Position numbers and translations under genes: made by a program. A stretch of 64,000 nucleotides of DNA from Aequorivita soesokkakensis (GTDB lineage Bacteria > Bacteroidota > Bacteroidia > Flavobacteriales > Flavobacteriaceae). Shown here in pieces: positions 8,407 to 15,982 of this stretch. Under the pieces are notes generated by a model, which had not been told where the DNA came from, did not search any database, and was given only the letters and a program-made list of their open reading frames with translations. The first letter of the stretch is position 1; every line of letters begins with the position of its first letter. The stretch spans positions 62,001-126,000 of the forward strand of contig NZ_LXIE01000049.1 of NCBI RefSeq assembly GCF_001641085.1, in the 5' to 3' direction.

Positions 8407-9486
8407 TTATTGTTTAATGGTTATTTTTGCTCCGTTGAAAAGTTTTCCTTCGGAAGAAATAATATAATTTTCATCTGCGGCAAGGCCCGAAAGTACTTCC
8501 ACATTATCGCCGAAAGTGCGACCAAGGCGTAACCAGCGCAGTAAGGCGGTATTGCTTTGGCTCACGGTGTAAATTCCAGTTAATTGTCCGCGTTTGACCA
8601 AGGCCTCCTTTGGCACCATAACCGCGGTAACGTCTGCTTTCTTTTCAATGGGAAACTGGACCGTAGCATACATACCCGAAAGAATGCTGGCATCGGTTTT
8701 GTCCAAAACTACTTTTACCAAATACTGCCCGCCCGTGTTTTTAGCGGAAGTGCTGACCTCGGTAACCGTGCCGGGAAGTATTTTATCTGAAGATTTTACA
8801 ATCACTTGTACCTCCGTTCCAGACTTTATTTTTGAAATTTCACTTTCGGGAACTGAAGCCGTTACTTCAAAATTGCCTGGCCCTTCCACTGAAACCAATG
8901 GCACCCCGGGATTTGCCATATCGCCCGCTTCAATGAATTTATTGGTAACCACGCCGCTAAAAGGAGCGCGAAGATTTACATAGGCAAACTGCGATTGCAC
9001 CTCGTTTTTCATCTGCTTTGCCCCTTCCAATCTGGCTTTTGCCATTTCATATCGGGCGCGTTGGTCGTCGAGTTCCTTTTGGCTCGCGCTATTTTCAGCA
9101 AAAAGGTTTTGGAAACGTTGGTAATCCTTTTCGGCATTGTTAAAAGCCGCCTGAGCCTCGGTAATGCCGGCACTGGTCTGGGCTTGTTTTGCTGAAAGAT
9201 CTGAATTGTTAATACTCACCAACAACTGCCCTTTTGAAACCTTGTCACCCACATTCACGTGCACCTTATCCACAAAGCCCATCATTCGGGTGCTAAGGGT
9301 GGCACTGTTTGCAGCTTCAATTTTTCCACTGGCGGTTAAAAATGGGGTGTTATTTTCTGCAGCTACAGAACCTACTGTTACTGGAACAGCTGGAGTGCTA
9401 TCAATTTTCTTTTCTTCTGAAGAATTGCCGCAGCTAGTAAGACCTATAACTGCTGTCAATATCAAGCTTGAGTATAATAATTTCAT
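8407..9486 (-). CDS. RND efflux periplasmic adaptor (membrane fusion protein), lipoprotein
   Basis: 359 residues with lipobox LTSC (Cys19). A lipoyl/barrel-sandwich half follows (MGFVDKVHVNVGDKVSKGQ), then a helical hairpin (about 105-165), the second lipoyl half (LRAPFSGVVTNKFIEAGDM) and a beta-barrel. This is the usual order for HlyD/AcrA-type adaptors that join the RND permease to TolC. It is separated from the permease gene by 2 bp and from the TolC gene by 177 bp. That gap contains a large inverted repeat (9584-9633). Confidence 0.92.
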   Translation of the reverse strand: MKLLYSSLILTAVIGLTSCGNSSEEKKIDSTPAVPVTVGSVAAENNTPFLTASGKIEAANSATLSTRMMGFVDKVHVNVGDKVSKGQLLVSINNSDLSAKQAQTSAGITEAQAAFNNAEKDYQRFQNLFAENSASQKELDDQRARYEMAKARLEGAKQMKNEVQSQFAYVNLRAPFSGVVTNKFIEAGDMANPGVPLVSVEGPGNFEVTASVPESEISKIKSGTEVQVIVKSSDKILPGTVTEVSTSAKNTGGQYLVKVVLDKTDASILSGMYATVQFPIEKKADVTAVMVPKEALVKRGQLTGIYTVSQSNTALLRWLRLGRTFGDNVEVLSGLAADENYIISSEGKLFNGAKITIKQ

Positions 9487-9583
9487 ATTTATATTTTTTA
9501 AATCTTGTTTGATTTCGGTTTCGTTTTCGATTTCTGTTTAAGAGAAATTCTAATCTATAATTATTTGGTTTCCATAAGTAGGT

Positions 9584-9633
9584 TTCGACTGCGCTCAACC
9601 TGACATTCTGCTGTCACCCTGAGCGCAGTCGAA
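9584..9633. repeat. Inverted dispersed repeat inside the TolC-adaptor gap
   Basis: Two 22-nt arms (9584-9605 and 9612-9633) carry TTCGACTGCGCTCA and its complement with a 6-nt loop and three mismatches. The right arm is the exact reverse complement of 61318-61339. This sequence is a commonly dispersed element in Bacteroidota genomes. Within the operon it could fold as an mRNA hairpin. Confidence 0.75.
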
Positions 9634-9663
9634 GGGCTCAACTTGACATTTTCAATTTCGTTT

Positions 9664-10968
9664 TCAATTCTTTGTTAAAAACTGAAGATATGCCAAGGCG
9701 TAATTATGCTGAAATACGGTATTGAAATACTCCAATTGCTTTTGCGAATACTGCGTCTCGGCCATTAACAGGTCGGTGGTTCTTTCCAGGCCTTCCTTAA
9801 ATCGGTTGGTGCGGATTCTAAGTGCTTCCTTTGATTGTTCCAGCGCCAATTCGGTAAGTTTTAAATTACTTTTTGCATCCTGTAACATTCGTTTTGCCTT
9901 GTTCAGCTCCAATTGGCTTTCGGCCTTGTATTGCTCCAATTCCAAATTTGCCTTGTTGAATTCAGCCTTGCTTTTTTGGGTTTTCCCAAAACGTTTTGAG
10001 CCTTCAAAGAGATTCCAGGTTAAAGCTGCGCCAAACAAATAACCATTGGCATCTGCCTGAAAAATCTGGTCGTCGTAGAGTTCGTAGCTTCCAAAAGCAT
10101 TCAGCCTTGGCAAAAACGTCATTTTATCTGCCTTGTAATTTTGTCTGTAGGCTTCGGCGGCAAATTCCATCGCCTGAATATCGGCCCTGGAATTGGAAAG
10201 GGTTTCAGCGGAATTCAATTCCGAAGAAACCGTCAACGAATCCGTTGGTTTTAAAACACCGGAAACCTCTTCATTCATTAACATTGTAAGATATTCTGAA
10301 GCATTTATCACATTGCTTTTTGCGTATTGCAATTGGTTCTCTACCTCAGTAACACGGACCTGCACCGCCAAAACATCGCTCTGTTGCAAATACCCCTGCT
10401 TAAAACTATTGTTAGCCAAGCGCAGGTTTTCGTTGGCGGCATTAAAAGCTTTTTCCAAAACCTCCACACTTTTATAGGCCAACTGCAACTGCATATAGGC
10501 TTTTTCAGTTTCCAGGGAAAGGTAATCGCCAGTTCTAGCCAATTGCATTTGGGTGGCCTCCCATGTTGCCCTTGCCGCTTTTCTTTGGAAAATACCATCA
10601 ACGTTTATAAGGGGCTGTTGCACTTCAAACTTTGTTGCGAACAGGTTTATTTGGGAAGGATCGTTTAATTTATTCGGATCAAAATCTGCTTGGGTCACTA
10701 TTTCCTGGTTCAACTTAAACCCAAAAGCCATCAACGGATTGGTTGTTGCCATTCCTGTATGCGACGCAGAAATATTAGGCAGGAAAACCGCATTGGTTTG
10801 GTTGTAATCACCTTTGGCGGCAAGCACCTGTTGCTCCCCTATTTTTAGCTGATTGTTTTGTGTACTAACCTTTTCCAAAACCTCAGCTTTGGAAATTGGG
10901 ATTATTTCTTGCGCAAAAACCAGTGCGGGCAAGAAACCGAGAAATAGAAAAAACTTGTTGATCTTCAT
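9664..10968 (-). CDS. TolC-family outer-membrane efflux channel
   Basis: 434 residues with a signal peptide ending VFAQE (about residue 20). Two tandem OEP repeats of long amphipathic helices follow: AKGDYNQTNAVFLPNISASH and, in the second half, AEAYRQNYKADKMTFLPRLN, each ending in the family's PxLxxxG-like turn. It is the first gene of the RND operon, driven by the 10988-11031 promoter. It would form the outer-membrane exit duct for the pump at 5177-8404. Confidence 0.92.
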   Translation of the reverse strand: MKINKFFLFLGFLPALVFAQEIIPISKAEVLEKVSTQNNQLKIGEQQVLAAKGDYNQTNAVFLPNISASHTGMATTNPLMAFGFKLNQEIVTQADFDPNKLNDPSQINLFATKFEVQQPLINVDGIFQRKAARATWEATQMQLARTGDYLSLETEKAYMQLQLAYKSVEVLEKAFNAANENLRLANNSFKQGYLQQSDVLAVQVRVTEVENQLQYAKSNVINASEYLTMLMNEEVSGVLKPTDSLTVSSELNSAETLSNSRADIQAMEFAAEAYRQNYKADKMTFLPRLNAFGSYELYDDQIFQADANGYLFGAALTWNLFEGSKRFGKTQKSKAEFNKANLELEQYKAESQLELNKAKRMLQDAKSNLKLTELALEQSKEALRIRTNRFKEGLERTTDLLMAETQYSQKQLEYFNTVFQHNYALAYLQFLTKN

Positions 10969-10987
10969 TTTTTAAATTAATTTGATG

Positions 10988-11031
10988 CAAACATAGTTCA
11001 GAATTTAACAACGGTCAGTAACTAATGTTAC
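10988..11031 (-). promoter_or_regulatory. Crp/Fnr-like dyad plus TAnnTTTG box for the TolC-RND operon
   Basis: A perfect dyad GTAAC-TAAT-GTTAC at 11018-11031 is centred 33 bp from TATGTTTG (minus strand, 10995-10988). The box is 20 bp from the TolC start. Confidence 0.75.
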
Positions 11032-11041
11032 CAAAGAAGTA

Positions 11042-11125
11042 TTGATAGTGGTAGTGGACAGTGGGTAGTGAATGTTGATAATTGATAATTGAGTATTGAA
11101 AATTGAATATTGAGTATTGAAAATT
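11042..11125. repeat. Heptad-phased low-complexity array
   Basis: Twelve consecutive 7-bp units without a phase break, drifting from GGGTAGT-type to GATAATT, GAGTATT and GAAAATT. It lies between the TolC promoter and the DUF302 terminator. Confidence 0.8.
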
Positions 11126-11151
11126 AATCCCTCAACCCTACCCTATTATAT

Positions 11152-11183
11152 CAAAAAGAGACCGCCTATTAAGACAGCCTCTT
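11152..11183 (-). terminator. Likely terminator after DUF302
   Basis: On the minus strand, AAGAGGCTGTC and GGCGGTCTCTT form an imperfect stem with G-U pairs, followed by TTTTT. It is 55 bp beyond the DUF302 stop. Confidence 0.5.
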
Positions 11184-11237
11184 CACTAACCAAATAAAAT
11201 CTGCACTTATCAGGAACGAACCAACCAAGAAACGCTC

Positions 11238-11627
11238 CTAAATACTTTTAATGACCTTGGTCAATTTTTCTTGGACCTCTTTCGCTATACCAGCCAAAGA
11301 ATCATTTTCTACCGCCATCATGGATGCCGCTGGATCTACTGCCGAAACCTCAACAGTTCCGGGCTCGCGTTCCTGCACTATTACGTTACAGGGAAGCATA
11401 GTACCTATTTTGTTTTCAGCTTGCAATGCTTGATGTGCCATTTGCGGATTGCAGGCACCTAGAATGGTGTAATTATAAAAATCTGCATCCAACTTCTTTT
11501 TTAAGGTGGCTTTTATATCTATTTCGGTCAACACCCCGAAACCTTCCTCTTTTAAAGCTGCCGTTGTCTTTTCAATGGCGTCTTCAAAAGTTGTGTTTTT
11601 TAATGTTGTACTGATGTAATAACTCAT
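11238..11627 (-). CDS. DUF302 family protein
   Basis: 129 residues covering one DUF302 domain. Visible features are KNTTFEDAIEKTTAALKEEGFGVLTEID near the N-terminus, YTILGACNPQMAHQAL in the middle with the conserved Cys, and LPCNVIVQE with a second Cys. The family is cytoplasmic, ligand-binding in fold, and frequently found with sulfur oxidation and metal efflux genes; no reaction is established. It has its own promoter with the same regulatory dyad as the TolC-RND operon next door, so both probably answer the same signal. Confidence 0.88.
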   Translation of the reverse strand: MSYYISTTLKNTTFEDAIEKTTAALKEEGFGVLTEIDIKATLKKKLDADFYNYTILGACNPQMAHQALQAENKIGTMLPCNVIVQEREPGTVEVSAVDPAASMMAVENDSLAGIAKEVQEKLTKVIKSI

Positions 11628-11665
11628 AATTTTCGGATTATTTAATTTGCTTTAACAATCTGAAA

Positions 11666-11709
11666 CAAAGGTAAGCCTGCAAAACGGGAAGTTCTGTAAC
11701 AAAGATTAC
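11666..11709 (-). promoter_or_regulatory. Crp/Fnr-like dyad plus TAnnTTTG box for DUF302
   Basis: GTAAC-AAAG-ATTAC at 11696-11709 (one arm mismatch) is centred 33 bp from TACCTTTG (minus strand, 11673-11666), which is 39 bp before the DUF302 start. Confidence 0.7.
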
Positions 11710-11722
11710 ATAAGGAAAAATT

Positions 11723-12101
11723 TATGAAATATGAAGTACGAAATACGAGGTACGAAGTAAGAGGTACGAAGTAAGAGGTACGAAATACGAGGTACGAAGT
11801 AAAAACCCACAACCCACAACCGACAACTCACAACCAAAAACTCACAACCGAAAACTCACAACCGACAACCCACAACCGAAAACCCACAACCGAAAACTCA
11901 CAACCGACAACCCACAACCGAAAACCCACAACCGACAACCCACAACCGACAACCCACAACCGACAACCCATAACCGACAACTCACAACCAAAAACTCACA
12001 ACCGAAAACTCACAACCGACAACCCACAACCGAAAACTCACAACCGACAACTCACAACCGAAAACCCACAACCGAAAACCCACAACCCACAACCGAAAAC
12101 T
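11723..12101. repeat. Composite heptad-phased array, 54 units
   Basis: 54 consecutive 7-bp units run without a phase slip from 11723 to 12100. Units at 11723-11799 are TACGAAG, TACGAAA, TACGAGG and TAAGAGG; from about 11800 they become CCACAAC, CGACAAC, TCACAAC and CGAAAAC. From 11815 the array reads as twenty 14-bp units CACAACCGAMAACY plus one half unit (12081-12087). Units at 11815-11870 recur at 11969-12024 with a single substitution. The last base pairs form part of the stop codon of the gene at 12100-12684. There are no spacers, so it is not CRISPR. Confidence 0.9.
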
Positions 12102-12684
12102 AATTCGCCGGCGTAATCATAATATGCGAGCGGTGGGTGCCCGCATCCATCAGCCAGGGCATACCGGGGGCTTGGGGTTTTGTGGGCAGGCCTGTGCTTT
12201 CGCCCGTCATATAGGGTTTGTAGATTACGTAGCGTATCTTGCTCTTTAGAAGTTCGCCCGTTTCGGCGCTATAGTCCTTTTCCTCTCCCGCCAAAATATA
12301 TACCATAGACGGTTCCGAAGGCATTTTAAGAGTGCCTGCCTCTATTTCATTTTTTCGCGCCTCCCGTTTTTCTTCGTTTGATTTGCCCTCTGCGGCCAAC
12401 TCACGGCCGCGGGCCATAAAAGGTTCCAATTCGGCGCCGTAACAGGCCACGCTTATGCCCGCCTTGTTGGGGTCGTCTGCCAGGCATACCATGCCATTGT
12501 TGCCCTCGCGCAGAGTGACGATTTTTCCTTCTTGGTTATAGCCCAAAACCGTGGCATCTTCGCGGTACATTTCGGGGGCGGCCAAGACGGCGGTCTTAAT
12601 CTGTATGTCCTTTGGAAGAATCTTGTTTTGGGCAAAAGTTGAGAACGCCATTGCCAAAACGAAAAGAGTCATTAGTTTTTTCAT
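12100..12684 (-). CDS. Secreted protein of unknown function
   Basis: 194 residues with a signal peptide cleaved near FSTFAQ (residue 19). The mature part has no transmembrane segment. It includes LREGNNGMVCLADDPN with a Cys and SVACYGAELEPF with another, suggesting a disulfide, and ends GTHRSHIMITPAN. I do not recognise the family, although similar small periplasmic proteins annotated only as hypothetical are frequent in Flavobacteriia. GC content is visibly higher than in its surroundings. The stop codon (TAG) is built into the last unit of the heptad array 11723-12101, so the array abuts coding sequence directly. Confidence 0.75.
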   Translation of the reverse strand: MKKLMTLFVLAMAFSTFAQNKILPKDIQIKTAVLAAPEMYREDATVLGYNQEGKIVTLREGNNGMVCLADDPNKAGISVACYGAELEPFMARGRELAAEGKSNEEKREARKNEIEAGTLKMPSEPSMVYILAGEEKDYSAETGELLKSKIRYVIYKPYMTGESTGLPTKPQAPGMPWLMDAGTHRSHIMITPAN

Positions 12685-12850
12685 AGTCCGTAGGTTTTAA
12701 AAATGAAGGTTTAAGATACGGATTTTTGGGAGATTATGGGAGTGGGTTGTTGTGGAGACTGATATGTTTTACGGGTAATGGATTTGGTCACGCGTTGCGA
12801 ACGCGCACTAACCGAGGTTCGACTGCACTTACTCCGACATTCTCATTTTC

Positions 12851-12916
12851 GATTTCGATTTCGATTTCGATTTCGATTTCGATTTCGGTTTCGGTTTCGG
12901 TTTCGGTTTCGGTTTC
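12851..12916. repeat. Hexamer tandem array GATTTC/GGTTTC
   Basis: Six perfect GATTTC units (12851-12886) are followed by five perfect GGTTTC units (12887-12916). The change is a single A-to-G position that switches once along the array. It is preceded by a degenerate copy of the dispersed TTCGACTGC element (about 12818-12836). Confidence 0.95.
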
Positions 12917-13135
12917 AAAAGAAGTTTAAAAGGCAGGTAAACATACCTTAATTCATTACTAATTATTAATCCCCCAAAGCTTCGCCCCCTTTTAAGGGGG
13001 AGATCCACCAACGGCGGAGAGGGGGTGCTGAATAAATCAATTCACGATTAACACTTCACGTTTCACCACTCACAAATTCACAAACTCACAAACTCACAAA
13101 TTCACAAAAAACGCCTTGAAAGAAGATTGAAGAAA
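12917..13135. other. Gene-poor spacer with dispersed repeats
   Basis: Contains a GC-rich dispersed element at about 12978-13027 (a CCCCCTTTTAAGGGGG hairpin and a GGCGGAGAGGGGG tail). An 8-bp-period stretch of TCACAAAC/TCACAAAT units follows at about 13064-13105. No gene was seen. Confidence 0.6.
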
Positions 13136-13170
13136 GAAAAACCGACCAAGCCCCATTCAAAAGGGCTCGT
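13136..13170 (-). terminator. Possible terminator after the small DNA-binding gene
   Basis: On the minus strand, AGCCC and GGGCT form a short stem with a 9-nt loop, with a T run a few bases further on. It lies 20 bp after the stop at 13191. Confidence 0.4.
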
Positions 13171-13190
13171 TTAAATTTTTTCACGAAATT

Positions 13191-13382
13191 CTATGGTTTA
13201 GGCTTACATTTCCTTTCCAAAACAATTTCAATCTCACTAATAAACTTTTTATAATCCTTCTTAATCTTATCTGCAAAGCATGGAGAACGTTCTCCTTTAA
13301 GACAATACCTAACGTATTTTGGTGATATTTTATATTTCTTAGCCAGCGCCTTTACAAGTGTTGCGCTATAAGTTTGCTTCAT
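13191..13382 (-). CDS. Small HTH-like protein of unknown function
   Basis: 63 residues, basic. TLVKALAKKYKISPKYVRYC looks like a helix-turn-helix in which KISPKYVRYCL would be the recognition helix, as in small phage or plasmid regulators. It is divergent from the CI-like repressor gene at 13505, with 122 bp between them containing a dyad at 13410-13430. The size and arrangement suggest a Cro-like partner at the left edge of the defence island. No named family is recognised, and being so short it could be a chance frame. Confidence 0.5.
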   Translation of the reverse strand: MKQTYSATLVKALAKKYKISPKYVRYCLKGERSPCFADKIKKDYKKFISEIEIVLERKCKPKP

Positions 13383-13409
13383 TTTAACTATATTTACAAA
13401 TTATATAAA

Positions 13410-13430
13410 CTGTTCCCACTTATTGAACAG
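13410..13430. promoter_or_regulatory. Candidate repressor operator between divergent regulators
   Basis: The inverted repeat CTGTTC-N9-GAACAG lies in the 122-bp divergent intergenic region, 28 bp from one start and 75 bp from the other. AT-rich repeats TATATAAAC flank it. Confidence 0.45.
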
Positions 13431-13504
13431 ATATTTAAACTGAAAATCAAATATATAAACACTTTGTTTATTATGCAAATTTTATACACAAAAAGTTTAT
13501 AATT

Positions 13505-13927
13505 ATGGATAAAGCCATAATGTTAGATAGGATTAAAGATCACTATAGTTTTCAAACGGATGTGGATTTTGCTAAATTTCTAGGAATTACACCGCAAACA
13601 TTTTCTAATTGGAAAAGCAGAAATTCGTTTGATGCCGAACTCCTTTACAATAAGTGTCCAGAGTTAAATCCTTCTTGGTTATTATGTGGGAAGGAACCTA
13701 TGATAACCGAAAGTAAAATTCAGGAGCTGCAAGTAAACGAAGCGAAGAGCCCCTATATACTCCGCAAAAAATTAACTTATCTGGAAGATGAGATAAAAGT
13801 GCTAAGCCAGGCCGATAAAATAATGAGCGAATCTGGGAGCCAAATCAAGAAAGCAATTAAACTCTTAACTGATAAACTTCAGCTCACCGAAAAGGAACTT
13901 CAACAGGTATTGAAGAAAAAGGGTTAA
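13505..13927 (+). CDS. CI-like phage repressor N-terminal domain protein
   Basis: 140 residues. Residues 1-60 match the Bacteriophage CI repressor helix-turn-helix family: MLDRIKDHYSFQTDVDFAKFLGI is followed by TPQTFSNWKSRNSFD and a WLLCGKEPM turn. After that, instead of the usual peptidase/dimerisation domain, it has a predicted coiled coil (about 80-138, LRKKLTYLEDEIKVL and further heptads). It probably autoregulates through the dyad at 13410-13430. Its stop overlaps the convergent nucleotidyltransferase gene by 4 nt. Such standalone repressors often sit in mobile or defence islands. Confidence 0.75.
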   Translation: MDKAIMLDRIKDHYSFQTDVDFAKFLGITPQTFSNWKSRNSFDAELLYNKCPELNPSWLLCGKEPMITESKIQELQVNEAKSPYILRKKLTYLEDEIKVLSQADKIMSESGSQIKKAIKLLTDKLQLTEKELQQVLKKKG

Positions 13928-14613
13928 TTAGTTATAAGTTCTATTTTCTCCATCAACATTTGAAATCGCTCCTCTCTAATCAAAGGATGAATATGCATGG
14001 CTAGAATTTCCTCAGCTTGAGGATGATTTTTTATAGCAGTCAATTGAGTTTTAATAAATTCTTTCACCTTAATATCAGCTGCCAGAATCTCTTCAACTAT
14101 AGTTGTTCTGTTATCAATTAGATAGATAATATCTTCGTAATCGTGGCTGCCATAAAAATCATTTTTACCTCTATCTATAAAAGCCTCTAGTTTTGTTGCT
14201 AAAAAATAAGGCGAAGGTAAAATATTGATTTTTATCCCTGCTGGTAATTCAATTTGTTGTTGATATTCAAAACCAGGTTTGTACCAACTATTTGAAATTC
14301 CGATGCTGCTGTCATCTGCTGGCATTATATCTATGGCAATATCCTTATACTTGTATGAGCAAATTGATTGTCCATGTGGATCTGGATAAAACCCTAATTC
14401 TGTCAGACGTTCCTGCATCTGTGTCCATTCTGTATAATTTGCCAAATTGATAGTCATATCAATATCTCCCGTTGGACGCACTTCATCTGCAGCTGGATCA
14501 TCCGTATATAGGCTAATTACTGCCCCTCCAATAAATACCATTCTATCTCGTAGTTCGTGTAAGCCTTCTGCCACTTGAGCCACTAAGGCTAGATTTATGA
14601 CCTTATTATGCAT
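13924..14613 (-). CDS. AbiEii/MNT-like nucleotidyltransferase, probable toxin
   Basis: 229 residues. It carries the minimal nucleotidyltransferase pattern: FIGGAVISLY, then PTGDIDMTI with the Asp-x-Asp metal site, then IAIDIMPAD with the third acid. A helical part follows with KLEAFIDRGKNDFYGSHDYED, as in AbiEii toxins. AbiE-type toxins transfer nucleotides to tRNA acceptor ends and block growth when phage infects. Its start overlaps the stop of the HTH partner (14606-15127) by 8 nt, the order antitoxin-toxin typical of such pairs. Whether this enzyme modifies tRNA or a protein is not visible from sequence. Confidence 0.8.
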   Translation of the reverse strand: MHNKVINLALVAQVAEGLHELRDRMVFIGGAVISLYTDDPAADEVRPTGDIDMTINLANYTEWTQMQERLTELGFYPDPHGQSICSYKYKDIAIDIMPADDSSIGISNSWYKPGFEYQQQIELPAGIKINILPSPYFLATKLEAFIDRGKNDFYGSHDYEDIIYLIDNRTTIVEEILAADIKVKEFIKTQLTAIKNHPQAEEILAMHIHPLIREERFQMLMEKIELITN

Positions 14614-15127
14614 TTAGAATTCTATTGTGGAGTTCGTTTTTTGCAATTTCCTTTTCTCTAGTTCTTCCCACCCGTATAGCGTCTACCATGGTGAGCAATT
14701 CGTATAATTCTTTATCCCTTATTGATGCTTCTACAACTGTATTATACAAGGGCTCTATAGCTTGCCCTCTTTCATTGCCTTTAGCATATGGCCAAACGTA
14801 CTTGTCATTTGATATGATAATTTGGTTCAATGGTGCCGCTGAGTGCGCAGTTAAAACTCCTCTTACCAACGCTCCAGGTTGTTGTGGAAAAACATATGCA
14901 ACGCCATGTAATAAGAAATCGATAAACGCCAATTTGTTTACTTTTTTTTTAGCATTGTCTATAAGTCCTGCATATTTAGACCTATTTAATGACTGGCTCA
15001 CCTCAGACTGGCTTATTCCTAAATCCTCTGCAAGAGTATGATGATACCAGAGCTCTGAACCCAAAGCAATTATTTTTAATAAAATTACCACATCTTGTGG
15101 TTTGAGATTGTTTTTTGAAATATTCAT
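14606..15127 (-). CDS. HTH antitoxin/transcription regulator of the AbiE-type pair
   Basis: 173 residues. A winged helix-turn-helix is predicted at about 25-60 (LAEDLGISQSEVSQSLNRSK, with SEVSQSLNRS as recognition helix). The C-terminal part is unfamiliar but includes PQQPGALVRGVLTAHSAAPL, as seen in chromosomal regulators coupled to nucleotidyltransferase toxins. Gene order, overlap with the nucleotidyltransferase and two palindromes just upstream indicate an autoregulating antitoxin. Confidence 0.7.
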   Translation of the reverse strand: MNISKNNLKPQDVVILLKIIALGSELWYHHTLAEDLGISQSEVSQSLNRSKYAGLIDNAKKKVNKLAFIDFLLHGVAYVFPQQPGALVRGVLTAHSAAPLNQIIISNDKYVWPYAKGNERGQAIEPLYNTVVEASIRDKELYELLTMVDAIRVGRTREKEIAKNELHNRILNA

Positions 15128-15134
15128 ACGTACT

Positions 15135-15220
15135 GCATATTGCGATATGCAATATTAAATTATATATAACTGAAAACCAAATTACTTAATAACTATATCG
15201 CATATTGCGATATGCGATAT
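15135..15220. promoter_or_regulatory. Twin palindromic operators of the AbiE-type operon
   Basis: The 16-mer GCATATTGCGATATGC occurs identically at 15135-15150 and 15200-15215, centres 65 bp apart. The second copy is extended to a perfect 26-bp dyad (15195-15220), arms ATATCGCATAT/ATATGCGATAT around TGCG. The first lies 8 bp from the antitoxin start. The pattern fits cooperative autorepression or DNA looping. Confidence 0.8.
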
Positions 15221-15227
15221 GCTGTAT

Positions 15228-15622
15228 AGTGTAACTTTAAAAGCACTTCCACCCTAGAATAGCTTAGAAAAGCGCGTCAAGTAATTGCGGTATTTATAGC
15301 TTGAACCTAAATTTTAAAGCCCGAAGAAAATATTTATTTTTGGCACTCTCCCCCTCGTCCTCCGAATTTATTGCAAATAACGTAGGAGGACCAGTTAATT
15401 TGGCCCTAGTACAGAAACTAGTATTAAGGTTGCCAATCATTTTATCCAATTTAATTAAATAAGCCCGCTTTTGTATTAATGGAAAACTGTTTCGCACATA
15501 TATCTGTTCTGAATAAAATAATTTTTCGAATAAGAGTGGGAATTTTAAGAGACAATAAAATATTAATTTGTATTTTTGTTTTTTAATTAACACTTGATGT
15601 TAATAATATTTATATATTTGCA
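15228..15622. other. AT-rich spacer between divergent toxin-antitoxin loci
   Basis: About 395 bp. I found no convincing gene; a 99-codon frame on the minus strand (15294-15593) lacks family features. The last 40 bp before 15623 are very AT-rich and probably contain the HigB promoter. Confidence 0.5.
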
Positions 15623-15955
15623 ATGGATATACTATTTGGGAACAATAAGTTAGAGAAGTACGCCAACAGTGACAGAGAGGGCTATAAAAAATTGGGAGTA
15701 ATTCGATTTAAAATCTACAAAAAAAGACTTGACCAAATTAGAGCGGCGAAAAATCTAGAAGACTTAAGGTATTCACCAGGTAGATTCCACGAATTAAAAG
15801 AGAACAGAAAAGGTGAATGGGCTTGTGATCTAGACCAACCTTATAGACTCATTTTTATTCCACAAGAAAACCCAATACCTACTGATAATCATGGGAAATT
15901 TATTTGGGTTGAAATTTTAGGAGTGGAAATTATTGAAATTGAAGATTACCATTAA
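15623..15955 (+). CDS. HigB/RelE-superfamily toxin
   Basis: 110 residues with the small RelE/HigB fold: KKLGVIRFKIYKKRLDQIRAA is the helical part, LRYSPGRFHELKENRKGEWACDL is the active-site loop, and QPYRLIFIP gives the RxxF/Y-type core strand. Family members cleave mRNA on the ribosome. It lies 27 bp before the HigA-type gene, in the toxin-first order typical of higBA. The 'killer suppression' annotation used for similar proteins refers to the same family. Confidence 0.85.
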   Translation: MDILFGNNKLEKYANSDREGYKKLGVIRFKIYKKRLDQIRAAKNLEDLRYSPGRFHELKENRKGEWACDLDQPYRLIFIPQENPIPTDNHGKFIWVEILGVEIIEIEDYH

Positions 15956-15982
15956 CACAGAACATTAAAAAGGGGAGAAAGT

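Noticed and set aside
11815-12101. CRISPR array
   Set aside because: Units are 14 bp (2 x 7) in direct tandem with no unique spacers, and there are no cas genes nearby.
12829-13011. Minus-strand frame rich in Lys-Pro and Lys-Ser
   Set aside because: It is only the translation of the GATTTC/GGTTTC hexamer array and has no other protein-like features.
15294-15593. 99-codon frame on the minus strand
   Set aside because: It lies in AT-rich DNA between toxin-antitoxin loci, has random-looking composition and no family features.
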